Shown here piece by piece: positions 47,490 to 57,264 of a stretch of DNA of 64,000 nucleotides (positions are counted from its first letter, which is position 1; every line of letters begins with the position of its first letter). The translations under genes were made by a program, and so were the position numbers. The DNA lies in the NCBI RefSeq assembly GCF_001427825.1, contig NZ_LMGT01000001.1, forward strand, positions 372,001 through 436,000, written 5' to 3'. The DNA is from Brevundimonas sp. Root608 (GTDB lineage Bacteria > Pseudomonadota > Alphaproteobacteria > Caulobacterales > Caulobacteraceae). The notes under the pieces are model-generated. The model had not been told where the DNA came from, ran no database searches, and saw only the letters and a program-made list of their open reading frames with translations.

Positions 47490-47533
47490 GGAATAAGGAG
47501 CGGGTGGGCGGCACCTAGTTGGTGCCGCCCACC
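47475..47533. terminator. two strong hairpins at the convergent gene ends
   Basis: cttattccc/gggaataag (47475-47497, loop cgata) is followed by a perfect 13-bp stem (47503-47515 with 47521-47533, loop tagtt). Neither has a T run, but their position between the 45-residue gene and the convergent CBS gene suggests transcription or mRNA end formation. Confidence 0.5.
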
Positions 47534-47581
47534 GTCTGGCTCATAGGCGAAGGCTATGATGTGGTCGAGGTTGAGGCGTAC

Positions 47582-48631
47582 TTACCCGACTAGAAGCTGG
47601 AGCCGGCTAAGAAATCTTGTGTAGTCGCGAAGGCGCTCCAAATCAGACGGTGGCACCCCGTCAGGGTCGAAATGCATAACGTCGTTTCTTATCCGGCGGA
47701 CGTCATCAAGGCCCTTGCAGAATATCGTTCTGTCGATTGCAATTCCAAATTTCGCCCACCGCTCTGGGTTCTCTAAGAGGCGAATATATTCTCCGAAGGT
47801 TAGATCCGCGACACCGATCACTTGTCGCTCTGCGTCCTCTTCATCGACACATCCGCGGAGCTCTTCAACGTCAAAACGGCGATCGATCATTATACGTAGG
47901 AGATTCTCGATCTCACTAAGCAGTAGAAATGGTTCCGATAGTTGCCGAAACTGAACGCTTAAATCACTAGCTGTGATGATGCCAGAAATACGGTTCTCTT
48001 CAGAGCGGACAAGCACGCAGTCTCGAGCAACTATAGTCTGTATAACATCAAACATGGAATCAGAGTGCCGAACCTCGTAGGCCTTCTCCATGTAGTCGCG
48101 AGCAAACGGCGCTTTGGTAGATAAAGCAATTTTGGCACCTATCGAGCCCCACGAAATTATACCCTTAACTTCGCGTTCGCTAGTCATAACCGGGATTTGG
48201 GAGAAATCACGTTCGAGCATAACGGTCACGACTTGCTCAATAGTCGAGTCTGGCTTGACGCTTATAACCCCTTGGTTAGCCGCAGCGAGCTTGCTGACGC
48301 GATAGGTCGGGTCTTGGCGGACCAGTTCGTTCTCTGCTGAAACCGCCCCCGAAGGCTCGGCTGGCGGAAGCTCGGTGGCGGCGGCATCGATGGGCTTCTT
48401 CTTATTGTAATCGTGTAGTTCGAAGGAGATGAGCGCATCTATATAGGCTGACTCAAAATCCGGGACCGTAACCAATCCCGCATCTTTCAACGCCTTCCGA
48501 ATCTTCCAAACGACGACATATCCTCGACGCTGAGCACCGAACCACCAGAGAAATTGGCGGGTGGAAACGACCGGAGCCTCACCCTTGCCTTTAAGGGTTT
48601 TCGCGATCTGGTTTAGCTTATCGCCGTTCAT
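47582..48631 (-). CDS. CBS-pair protein with C-terminal HEPN-like domain
   Basis: A 349-residue protein of three parts. Residues about 22-72 (RQFLWWFGAQRRGYVVVWKIRKALKDAGL) look like a winged-helix-type unit; residues about 115-232 form two CBS motifs (SQIPVM...GIISWG and VLVRSEENRISGIITASDL), which usually bind adenine nucleotides; residues about 235-349 are helical with R315-N-D-V-M-H320, the R-x4-H pattern of HEPN ribonucleases. A nucleotide-gated RNase or regulator is inferred. The ATG at 48631 has AGGAG five bases upstream. Base composition is visibly lower in GC than the surroundings, suggesting transfer. Confidence 0.8.
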   Translation of the reverse strand: MNGDKLNQIAKTLKGKGEAPVVSTRQFLWWFGAQRRGYVVVWKIRKALKDAGLVTVPDFESAYIDALISFELHDYNKKKPIDAAATELPPAEPSGAVSAENELVRQDPTYRVSKLAAANQGVISVKPDSTIEQVVTVMLERDFSQIPVMTSEREVKGIISWGSIGAKIALSTKAPFARDYMEKAYEVRHSDSMFDVIQTIVARDCVLVRSEENRISGIITASDLSVQFRQLSEPFLLLSEIENLLRIMIDRRFDVEELRGCVDEEDAERQVIGVADLTFGEYIRLLENPERWAKFGIAIDRTIFCKGLDDVRRIRNDVMHFDPDGVPPSDLERLRDYTRFLSRLQLLVG

Positions 48632-48648
48632 TACCGCTCCTCGGTCCG

Positions 48649-48715
48649 CAACCTTCAAAGCCCAACGTCCAAGGGGCGGCGGTCTGCTTCATCTCAACCG
48701 AATAACTGAAGGTTG
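48649..48715. promoter_or_regulatory. inverted repeat upstream of the CBS-HEPN gene
   Basis: caaccttca (48649-48657) and tgaaggttg (48707-48715) are perfect 9-bp inverted arms, and cccaac (48661-48666) / gttggg (48712-48717) offers an alternative pairing. It begins 18 bases upstream of the start codon: a candidate operator or leader structure. The remaining gap to thiC shows nothing further. Confidence 0.45.
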
Positions 48716-48798
48716 GGAAGACATTTGGCTGCGGCCAGAAATGAGGACCACGTTGCCGGCACCCTTTTGGATCACAAAACCACAGAGTAAGGCGGGCC

Positions 48799-50866
<2,068 letters not shown>

Positions 50867-50909
50867 CGCGACCCTACGCCCGACCGGCGCGCGCTTCAAT
50901 CGGCAAGGC

Positions 50910-51332
50910 TCAGGGCTCGGACCAGCCGCGCACCGTCAGCTCGAGCCGGCCCTGATGCGGGTCCTCGCGGAACAGCAGGGTCAGGGTCTCGCTGCCGCCC
51001 CCGGGGGCGTAGTCGAGGGTGGCGGATGCGGTCTCGGGGGCGCCGGCGGGCGGGGTCAGGACGCCCTCGACCTCGACGGCGGCGGCGGTCTCGCGGCCGC
51101 TGTTGCTGACCTCGACCTCGACCCGGAAGCCGGCGGCGACCGGGGTGACCGAGGCCGCGCGCGCCGAAAGCTCCGGCGGCGAGGCGGGCGCCAGGGCGGC
51201 GAGGGCCAGCACGATCAGCACCCCGACGGTCACGACCAGGCCGAGGCCGGCGACGGCCCATTCGAGCAGGGGCCGCGACGCAGGGGGCCTGCCGGCGGGG
51301 GACGGGCGGGCGGAGGCGGGCTTTCGGGCCAT
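50910..51332 (-). CDS. TIGR02588 family protein
   Basis: A 140-residue protein with a basic start, one membrane helix (about residues 25-48) and an extracytoplasmic beta-sandwich-like domain (FRVEVEVSNSGRETAAAVEVEG). It matches TIGR02588, a family that regularly lies beside TIGR02587, as here (4 bases apart). Function unknown. Last gene of a probable tetR-TIGR02587-TIGR02588 unit. Confidence 0.8.
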   Translation of the reverse strand: MARKPASARPSPAGRPPASRPLLEWAVAGLGLVVTVGVLIVLALAALAPASPPELSARAASVTPVAAGFRVEVEVSNSGRETAAAVEVEGVLTPPAGAPETASATLDYAPGGGSETLTLLFREDPHQGRLELTVRGWSEP

Positions 51333-51336
51333 GGGA

Positions 51337-52161
51337 TCAGACCAGCAGCCGCGCGACGGCGGCTCCGAGGGCGGCGGGGAAGGCGAGCACCGCGGTGGTT
51401 GAGACGATCATCGCCGGCGCCTGGCCGTCCAGCCGCCCGAACACCCACAGCACGAACAGGCTGACCAGCAGGGCGATGGCGTAGCCGACGATGGTGAAAA
51501 GGAACAGGGCCGCGCCGGGGTGGCTGGCGGACTCCTGACCCGCGAAGCCCACCGAAAACACCAGCAGGTGCAGCAGGACGATCGAGAGCAGGGCCAGCAG
51601 CAGGATCTGCCAGCCGGCCATCTGCCAGGCGATCAGTATGACCTCTTCCGTCGGGGCGACATTGAAGGCCAGCACCAGGGCGCCGGCGGCCATCAGGAAG
51701 AGCTCGCCATAATAGGGCGCGGTGTCCTCGGCGCCCTCCTCGGCGCCGGCGCTGAGCTGGCGGCGGGCGAGGGTCGCGCCGATGGCGGCGGGCACGCCCT
51801 GCAGGGTTATCCGGCCCATGGCCTCCGCCGCCGTGACGTCGGGACCCAGCAGGCCGAACAGGGCGAGGAAGGCCGCAGCGGTGGCGAAGCCGACGGCCAG
51901 GGCGGACAGGGTGTTGAACAGGTCGTTGCGCCAGCCGCGCCGGGCGTCGAAGCCGGCGTAGTCGGACAGGCCGTACAGCAGCGGCAGACCGAGCAGGACG
52001 AGGGCGATCAGGCGTGCGGGCGGGATGGCGACGCCGAACGCCCACATCTCCATCGTCATCAACAGGGGGAAGGCGAAGATCAGGGCTCCGCCGAAGGCGC
52101 GCCCCAGGCCCGCGGCATAGGTGCGCTCCCGGCCGGGGTTGATGGCGAGCCTGGCGATCAT
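51337..52161 (-). CDS. TIGR02587 family membrane protein
   Basis: A 274-residue integral membrane protein with seven or eight predicted helices; FAFPLLMTMEMWAFG near residue 30 and NVAPTEEVILIAWQM near 165 are family features of TIGR02587. The conserved acidic residues inside helices hint at transport or ion coupling, but the function is unknown. It is four bases upstream of its usual partner TIGR02588 and 37 bases after tetR. Confidence 0.83.
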   Translation of the reverse strand: MIARLAINPGRERTYAAGLGRAFGGALIFAFPLLMTMEMWAFGVAIPPARLIALVLLGLPLLYGLSDYAGFDARRGWRNDLFNTLSALAVGFATAAAFLALFGLLGPDVTAAEAMGRITLQGVPAAIGATLARRQLSAGAEEGAEDTAPYYGELFLMAAGALVLAFNVAPTEEVILIAWQMAGWQILLLALLSIVLLHLLVFSVGFAGQESASHPGAALFLFTIVGYAIALLVSLFVLWVFGRLDGQAPAMIVSTTAVLAFPAALGAAVARLLV

Positions 52162-52198
52162 CGGGTCCCCAACGCCTCCGGAGCGCCGAAGCTCCCGA

Positions 52199-52822
52199 TC
52201 AGTCCGGGAAGGCGAGCAACAGGCGGTCCAGCGCGGCCTCGGCGCGGGGCCAGCCTTCCGCGTCGAGGGCCAGACCGGCGACGCCGCCGCGGCGTTCGGC
52301 CGAAAGGGCCAGGTGCTGGACGGCGGCCAGGAGGACGGCGTTCAGGGCGGTCGGATCACCCTCGGGCGGGACGCGCAGACGGGGACGCCGCTCGCGCATC
52401 CAGTTTTGCAGCACGGCGGCGCGGTCCGCCTCTATCCGGCGCAAGCGGTCGGAATCCTCGACCAGGGCCCAGGCCATCAACCGCAGGCTCAGGGGGCTGG
52501 CGCGCAGGGCGGCCAGCCAGGTCAGCAGGCTGATGCGGGCGAAGGTCCGCAAGGAGGCGGTTTCGACCTGCGGAATGGAGGCGAGGCTGGCGGCGAGGGC
52601 CGCGTGGGCGCGGTCGGCGATGCGCGTCACCACCCCGTCGGCGCCGTCGAAATAGCGGTACACCAGCTTGCGATCGCAGCCCGCTTCGGCGGCCAGGGTC
52701 TGGACGTTCAGGCCGGGAAAGCCGTCGCGCAACAGGATGCGCTCGCCGGCCGCGACGATGGCGGTCTCGGTGGCGTTTCGGTCACGCAGTCTCGCGAGGA
52801 CGGGGGCGGGCGATTCGGCCAT
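52199..52822 (-). CDS. TetR/AcrR family regulator
   Basis: A 207-residue protein with a TetR_N HTH (residues about 18-62: ETAIVAAGERILLRDGFPGLNVQTLAAEAGCDRKLVYRYF). The C-terminal effector domain is Ala/Leu-rich and not assignable. The start at 52822 was chosen since the sequence upstream lacks family similarity. It heads a same-strand unit with TIGR02587/TIGR02588 and probably controls it. Confidence 0.85.
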   Translation of the reverse strand: MAESPAPVLARLRDRNATETAIVAAGERILLRDGFPGLNVQTLAAEAGCDRKLVYRYFDGADGVVTRIADRAHAALAASLASIPQVETASLRTFARISLLTWLAALRASPLSLRLMAWALVEDSDRLRRIEADRAAVLQNWMRERRPRLRVPPEGDPTALNAVLLAAVQHLALSAERRGGVAGLALDAEGWPRAEAALDRLLLAFPD

Positions 52823-52882
52823 GCGCACAGCATCGGTCCGCGCGACCTGAGTCGGCAAGCGGGGCCGGGTTAAGAGGAAGAT

Positions 52883-52925
52883 GCGGCCCGGTCTGCGTCG
52901 GGGGGCGTGGCAAAGACCGGGCCGC
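52883..52925. repeat. 12-bp hairpin in the tetR-BLUF gap
   Basis: gcggcccggtct (52883-52894) and agaccgggccgc (52914-52925) form a perfect stem with a 19-base loop. A second small stem aacgga/tccgtt lies at 53054-53069. The 320-base gap 52823-53142 between divergent genes holds no gene; promoters of both are expected here. Confidence 0.6.
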
Positions 52926-53142
52926 GGAGGACTCTGTCGAGCGCGCATCGCCGCAAGGTCCGATGGGGAAACTGCGGTCTTCAAAAACCGTTCCGCGCCG
53001 GTTAAAAATTTTCCCGGGCTCGCGCCGGCGCGCCGGACGAGCGGATGTCGGGAAACGGACATTTCCGTTCAGGGGCAAATCTTTAGCGGCCTGCAACCGG
53101 GACGGCGGCCCCGCATTAAGGCTCGACGCAAAGAGGGTGAAC

Positions 53143-53574
53143 ATGAGTCTGGGTCTGGAACGGCTGGTCTATGAAAGCACCGCGACGGGCACCACCGCCT
53201 CGTTTGGCAACCTGGCGGTCATTCTGGCCGAGTCGCAGCGCAACAACGACCGGGACGGCCTGACGGGCGTGCTGGCCGCGCACCGGGACCGCTATATCCA
53301 GGTCGTCGAGGGATCCGGGCAGGCGCTGGACGCCCTGCTGCGGCGGCTGGAAAACGACCCCCGTCACCGCGACGTCACCCTGATCGGTCGCGAGCCGATC
53401 TCCGAGCGGCTGTTCAGCCGCTGGTCCATGGCCAACGCGCGGATCACGCCGGTTCACGGCGCGGCCCTGGACAGTCTGACCGACCATGACGAGCTGACGC
53501 CGCGCGAGGTGGTCGCGATTCTGCTGGACGCGCTGCAAAAGGCCGACGCGGCCAGAGCCTCCGCGCCGGCCTGA
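53143..53574 (+). CDS. BLUF-domain blue-light sensor
   Basis: A 143-residue single-domain BLUF protein that binds FAD and senses blue light. The photoactive residues are in place: Tyr10 (ERLVYES), Asn35 ([13 protein letters not shown]), Gln53 (YIQVVEG) and the W94-S-M96 pair ([10 protein letters not shown]). There is no fused output domain, so it probably signals through a partner protein. AAGAGGGTG precedes the ATG as ribosome site. It is monocistronic. No known BLUF partner gene is adjacent. Confidence 0.93.
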   Translation: MSLGLERLVYESTATGTTASFGNLAVILAESQRNNDRDGLTGVLAAHRDRYIQVVEGSGQALDALLRRLENDPRHRDVTLIGREPISERLFSRWSMANARITPVHGAALDSLTDHDELTPREVVAILLDALQKADAARASAPA

Positions 53575-53711
53575 TCAGCCGGCGACAGCCGCGGATCCCA
53601 TCCGGACCCACGGCGCGCCGGGGCTGGCGGGCCCTCAGCCCGGGACAACGGCGAAGCGGTTCGGCAAATCGGGCGGAGGCGTCTAGAAGGGGCCCACATC
53701 GGAGCTCCACC

Positions 53712-54710
53712 ATGCATCTCGCCCGCTTTCCCCGCGTCCGTCTCGCCCATCTGCCGACCCCGCTGGAGCCGCTGCCGCGGCTGAGCGAGGCGCTGGGCGT
53801 CGAGATCTGGATCAAGCGCGACGACTGCACCGGCCTCGCCGGGGGCGGCAACAAGACCCGCAAGCTGGAATTCCTGCTGGGCGACGCGATGGAGCAGGGG
53901 GCCGACACCCTGGTCACCCAGGGCGCGGTGCAGTCGAACCATGTGCGCCAGACGGCGGCGGCGGCGGCGGCGCACGGCTTCGCCTGCGAGGTCATCCTGG
54001 AAGAGCGGACGGGGTCGAAAGCCATCGACTACACCCGCAACGGCAATGTGCTGATGGACCGGCTGTTCGGGGCGGGCATCCGCACCGTGGCCGGCGGCAG
54101 CGACATGCCGGCCGAACTGGAGAAGACGGCGGCCGAGGTCCGGGCCCGGGGCGGCAAGCCCTACATCATCCCCGGCGGCGGCTCGAACCCGGTCGGAGCC
54201 CTGGGCTATGTCGACTGCGCCCGCGAGATCGTGGTCCAGGCGGACGAGCTGGATATGCAGATCGACCGGATCGTGACGGCGACGGGCAGCGCCGGGACCC
54301 ACGCCGGCCTGGTGGCCGGGCTGGCGGTCATGGGGGCCGACATTCCGGTGCTGGGCATCGGGGTGCGGGCGCCGAAGGCCAGGCAGGAAGAGAATGTGCT
54401 CAAGCTGGCGCGCGAGACGGCGGCCCTGCTGGGACGGCCGGACGCGGTCGAGGACCGGATGGTGGTCGCCGACTGCGACTATGTGGGCGAGGGATACGGC
54501 CTCATCGACGGCGCCGTGATCGAGGCGCTGAAACTGGCGGCCCGGACCGACGCGATCGTGCTGGATCCGGTCTATACCGGCAAGGCGATGAAGGGGCTGA
54601 TCGCCCTGGCGAAGGCGGGCCGGTTCGAGAACGAGACGGTGGTTTTCCTGCACACCGGAGGGGCGCAAGGCCTGTTCGGGTACCAGGCCGAGATTGAGGG
54701 TTCGCTCTGA
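53712..54710 (+). CDS. D-cysteine desulfhydrase-like PLP enzyme
   Basis: A 332-residue fold-type II PLP enzyme. The PLP lysine is in [10 protein letters not shown] (about residue 51), followed by [16 protein letters not shown] and, later, [13 protein letters not shown] and the C-terminal [11 protein letters not shown]. The motifs match D-cysteine desulfhydrase/ACC deaminase relatives; the related L-cysteate sulfo-lyase CuyA is an alternative. It releases sulfide (or sulfite), ammonia and pyruvate. The TGA overlaps the racemase ATG by one base. Confidence 0.85.
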   Translation: MHLARFPRVRLAHLPTPLEPLPRLSEALGVEIWIKRDDCTGLAGGGNKTRKLEFLLGDAMEQGADTLVTQGAVQSNHVRQTAAAAAAHGFACEVILEERTGSKAIDYTRNGNVLMDRLFGAGIRTVAGGSDMPAELEKTAAEVRARGGKPYIIPGGGSNPVGALGYVDCAREIVVQADELDMQIDRIVTATGSAGTHAGLVAGLAVMGADIPVLGIGVRAPKARQEENVLKLARETAALLGRPDAVEDRMVVADCDYVGEGYGLIDGAVIEALKLAARTDAIVLDPVYTGKAMKGLIALAKAGRFENETVVFLHTGGAQGLFGYQAEIEGSL

Positions 54711-55372
54711 TGGGCAAGGTTCTTGGAGTGCTGGGCGGCATGGGGCCGGCGGCGACGGTGGCGTTTCTGGCGCGGGTGCAGGCGCTGACGCCGGCGCAGG
54801 GCGATCAGGATCACATCCGCATCATCGCCGACATCAACCCGCAGGTGCCGGACCGCAACCGCCAGTCCGACGCCGCCGAGGCGACCCTGGGGCAGATGGC
54901 GATGCGGCTGCGCGACGCCGGGGCCCAGGTCCTGTGCATGCCGTGCAACACCGCCCACGCCCAGGCGGCGGGGATCAAGAAGGTCGGCCTGCCCTTCGTC
55001 GACATGATCGCCGAAACGACCGAGGCCGCGGCGGCGGGCGGGGCGAAGAAGATCGGCGTCCTGGCCACGCCCGGCGGCGAGGCCCTGTACGCGCGCGCCC
55101 TGCAGGGCAAGGGCGTGAAGATCGTGCGCCTGAGCGGCCCCGCGCGCGAGGCCTTCATGGCCTGCGTCTATGCGGTCAAGCGCGGCGACCTGGGCGAGGC
55201 GCCGCGCGCCGAGATGCGGCGTCTGGCGGCGACCCTGGTCGCGGCCGGGGCCGAGGCGGTGATCGCGGGATGCACCGAGGTGCCGCTGCTGCTGGGGAGC
55301 GAGGACGTGTCCGTGCCGCTGGTGGATTCGGCCGAGGTGCTGGCGCAGGCGTGCGTGAACCGGTGCAAGTGA
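54710..55372 (+). CDS. aspartate/glutamate racemase family protein
   Basis: A 220-residue racemase with the two catalytic cysteines: CMPCNTAH (about residue 81) and AGCTEVPLLL (about 190). GVLGGMGPAATV at the start is typical of the Asp/Glu racemase (RacX/YgeA-like) group, which interconverts D and L amino acids without PLP. Coupled to the D-cysteine desulfhydrase gene, it suggests D-amino-acid metabolism. Its 3' end overlaps the upstream part of a TPP-riboswitch-like sequence. Confidence 0.88.
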   Translation: MGKVLGVLGGMGPAATVAFLARVQALTPAQGDQDHIRIIADINPQVPDRNRQSDAAEATLGQMAMRLRDAGAQVLCMPCNTAHAQAAGIKKVGLPFVDMIAETTEAAAAGGAKKIGVLATPGGEALYARALQGKGVKIVRLSGPAREAFMACVYAVKRGDLGEAPRAEMRRLAATLVAAGAEAVIAGCTEVPLLLGSEDVSVPLVDSAEVLAQACVNRCK

Positions 55373-55432
55373 CCGGCTGAGAGTTGCCTATCGGGGCGAC
55401 CCGCTTCAAACCTGATCCGGTGAAAACCCTGT
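55360..55432 (+). promoter_or_regulatory. TPP-riboswitch-like sequence at nucleoside hydrolase start
   Basis: ggctgaga (55375-55382), a gttgcc/ggcgac stem and acccgcttcaaacctgatc (55399-55417) with CCGG after it copy the most conserved boxes of the TPP aptamer in the right order. A ccggt/accgg stem (55360-55364, 55372-55376) precedes CTGAGA. The usual 3' part (GCGTAGGGA-like) is absent; the GTG start codon at 55420 falls there instead. Either a variant or a decayed THI element. Confidence 0.55.
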
Positions 55433-56352
55433 CCCTCATCATCGATTGCGATCCCGGCGTGGACGACGCCGTGGCGCTGATGCTCGCCTTCGGGTCGGGC
55501 GAGCTGGAGCTGCTGGCCGTCACCGCCGTGGGCGGCAATGTGCCGGTGGAGAAGACGGCGCGAAACGCCCGCATCCTGCGCCAGATCGCCCGGCGCGAGG
55601 ACGTGCCCGTCTTCATGGGGGCGGAGCGGCCGTTGCGGCGCGAGCCGGCCGGGGCGGGCGAGTTCCACGGCGCCGAGGGGCTGGGCGACCTGACGCCGTT
55701 CGAGCCGGATGCTCCGTGCGCGGATGGCCATGCGGCGGACGCCATCATCGACCTGGTCATGGGCCGGCCGGAGAAGTCGGTCGCGATGGCGGTGCTGGGG
55801 CCGATGACCAATCTGGCCCTGGCCCTGCGCAAGGCGCCCGGGCTGGCGGACCGGTTGGGGACGGTGGCGGTCATGGGCGGGGCGAGATCCGAGGGCGGCA
55901 ACATCACCGCCTCGGCCGAGTTCAACATCTGGGCCGATCCCGAGGCGGCGGCCGAGGTGCTGGCGACCGGCTGCGACCTGGTGATGTTCGGGCTGGACGC
56001 GACGCATCAGGTGCGGGCGACCGACGCGCGGATCGCGGCGCTGGAGGCGGTCGGGACTCCCATGGCGGATGCGGCGGCGGCGATGATGCGGTTCTCGCAG
56101 AGGGTCGAGCGCAGGATCGTCGGCTGGGACGCGCCGCCGGTGCATGATCCGTGTCCGGTGGCCTGGCTGCTGCGGCCCGGGCTGTTCGAGCTGAAGGCCT
56201 GCCGGATCGCGGTGGAGACGCACAGCGACCTGACGCGCGGCCATACGGCGGTCGAGTTCCGCGAGGCGGTGGCGGGACCGCTGCCGCACCGCTGGGCGGC
56301 GGCGGCGGACGCGGACGGGGTCTTCGACCTGATCGCGGAGGCGGTGAGGTGA
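55420..56352 (+). CDS. nucleoside hydrolase
   Basis: A 310-residue IU-type nucleoside hydrolase. The calcium-binding DCDPGVDDAVALM motif is at residues about 9-21 and the active-site region SAEFNIWADPEAA near 165; a late DATHQV is also typical. It cleaves nucleosides to base and ribose. The GTG at 55420 gives the family-typical start. It overlaps the ribokinase gene by four bases, which fits ribose salvage, though a TPP-like element at its start hints at a thiamine-related nucleoside as substrate. Confidence 0.88.
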   Translation: MKTLSLIIDCDPGVDDAVALMLAFGSGELELLAVTAVGGNVPVEKTARNARILRQIARREDVPVFMGAERPLRREPAGAGEFHGAEGLGDLTPFEPDAPCADGHAADAIIDLVMGRPEKSVAMAVLGPMTNLALALRKAPGLADRLGTVAVMGGARSEGGNITASAEFNIWADPEAAAEVLATGCDLVMFGLDATHQVRATDARIAALEAVGTPMADAAAAMMRFSQRVERRIVGWDAPPVHDPCPVAWLLRPGLFELKACRIAVETHSDLTRGHTAVEFREAVAGPLPHRWAAAADADGVFDLIAEAVR

Positions 56353-57197
56353 GGCTGACCGTCATCGGTTCGATCAATCTGGATTTCGTCGCCTCGGCGC
56401 CGCGTCTGCCGCGCGCGGGCGAGACCGTGACCGGGGCGACCCTGGCGCGGCATCCGGGCGGCAAGGGCGCCAACCAGGCGCTGGCGGCGCAGCGGCTCGG
56501 CGCCGAGGTCTGTCTGATCGGCCGGGTGGGGCGCGACGGCATGGCCGAGGAGGCCATGGGCCTGCTGCTGGCCGAGGACGTCGATGTCGCCGGGGTGATC
56601 ACGGACGCCGCGGCGCCGACGGGCGTGGCCCTGATCGCCGTCGATCCCCAGGGCGAGAACCAGATCGTGGTCGCGGCGGGGGCCAATCACAGCGTCATGC
56701 CCGAACAGCTGCCGGCGCGGATCGAAACCCCGCTGATCCTGCAGCTGGAGCTGCCGGTCGAGACGGTCGAGGCGGCGGTGGGGCGGGCGACCGAGTTCGT
56801 CTGCGTCAACCTGGCCCCGGCGGCGCCGGTGTCGGACCAGCTGCTGCGCCGCGCCGACCTGCTGGTGGTCAATGAGACCGAGGCCGAATTCTACGGCGAC
56901 CTGCTGCATCACGGCGGCGGTCGGGTGGTGGTGACGCTCGGGGCGCGGGGCGCGGTCATGTACCAGCGCGGGGCCGAGGTCGCCCGGGCGACGCCGCCCA
57001 GGATCCGGCCGCTGGACGCGACCGGGGCGGGCGACGCCTTCGTCGGGGCGATCTGCGTGGCCCTGCTGGAGGGGATGGCGGCCGAGCCGGCGTTGCGGTT
57101 CGCCTGCGCGGCGGGGGCGGTGGCGGCGACGCGGGCCGGGGCGCAGCCCTCGCTGCCGACGCGGGCCGAGGTCGAGGCGATCATTACCGCGACGTAA
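56349..57197 (+). CDS. PfkB-family (ribokinase-like) kinase
   Basis: A 282-residue sugar kinase: GSINLDFVASAPRLPRAGETV at the start, GGKGANQALAAQRLGA near residue 37 and DATGAGDAFVGA near 228, which holds the catalytic Asp. It resembles ribokinase and is expected to phosphorylate the ribose released by the upstream nucleoside hydrolase, whose stop it overlaps (GTGA). GTG start. PfkB-family members also include thiamine-precursor kinases, so another substrate cannot be excluded. Confidence 0.86.
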   Translation: MRLTVIGSINLDFVASAPRLPRAGETVTGATLARHPGGKGANQALAAQRLGAEVCLIGRVGRDGMAEEAMGLLLAEDVDVAGVITDAAAPTGVALIAVDPQGENQIVVAAGANHSVMPEQLPARIETPLILQLELPVETVEAAVGRATEFVCVNLAPAAPVSDQLLRRADLLVVNETEAEFYGDLLHHGGGRVVVTLGARGAVMYQRGAEVARATPPRIRPLDATGAGDAFVGAICVALLEGMAAEPALRFACAAGAVAATRAGAQPSLPTRAEVEAIITAT

Positions 57198-57264
57198 CTA
57201 TGGCCCGCGAGATCGGCTGATAGGGTCCCGCATCCGTTCAGACGCCGCTCCGGGGATCGCCGAC

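Noticed and set aside
53712-54710. L-cysteate sulfo-lyase linked to sulfolipid turnover via sqdB
   Set aside because: The enzyme family allows it, but sqdB is over 30 kb away and no sulfonate transport or sulfite gene is adjacent; D-cysteine desulfhydrase is the plainer reading.
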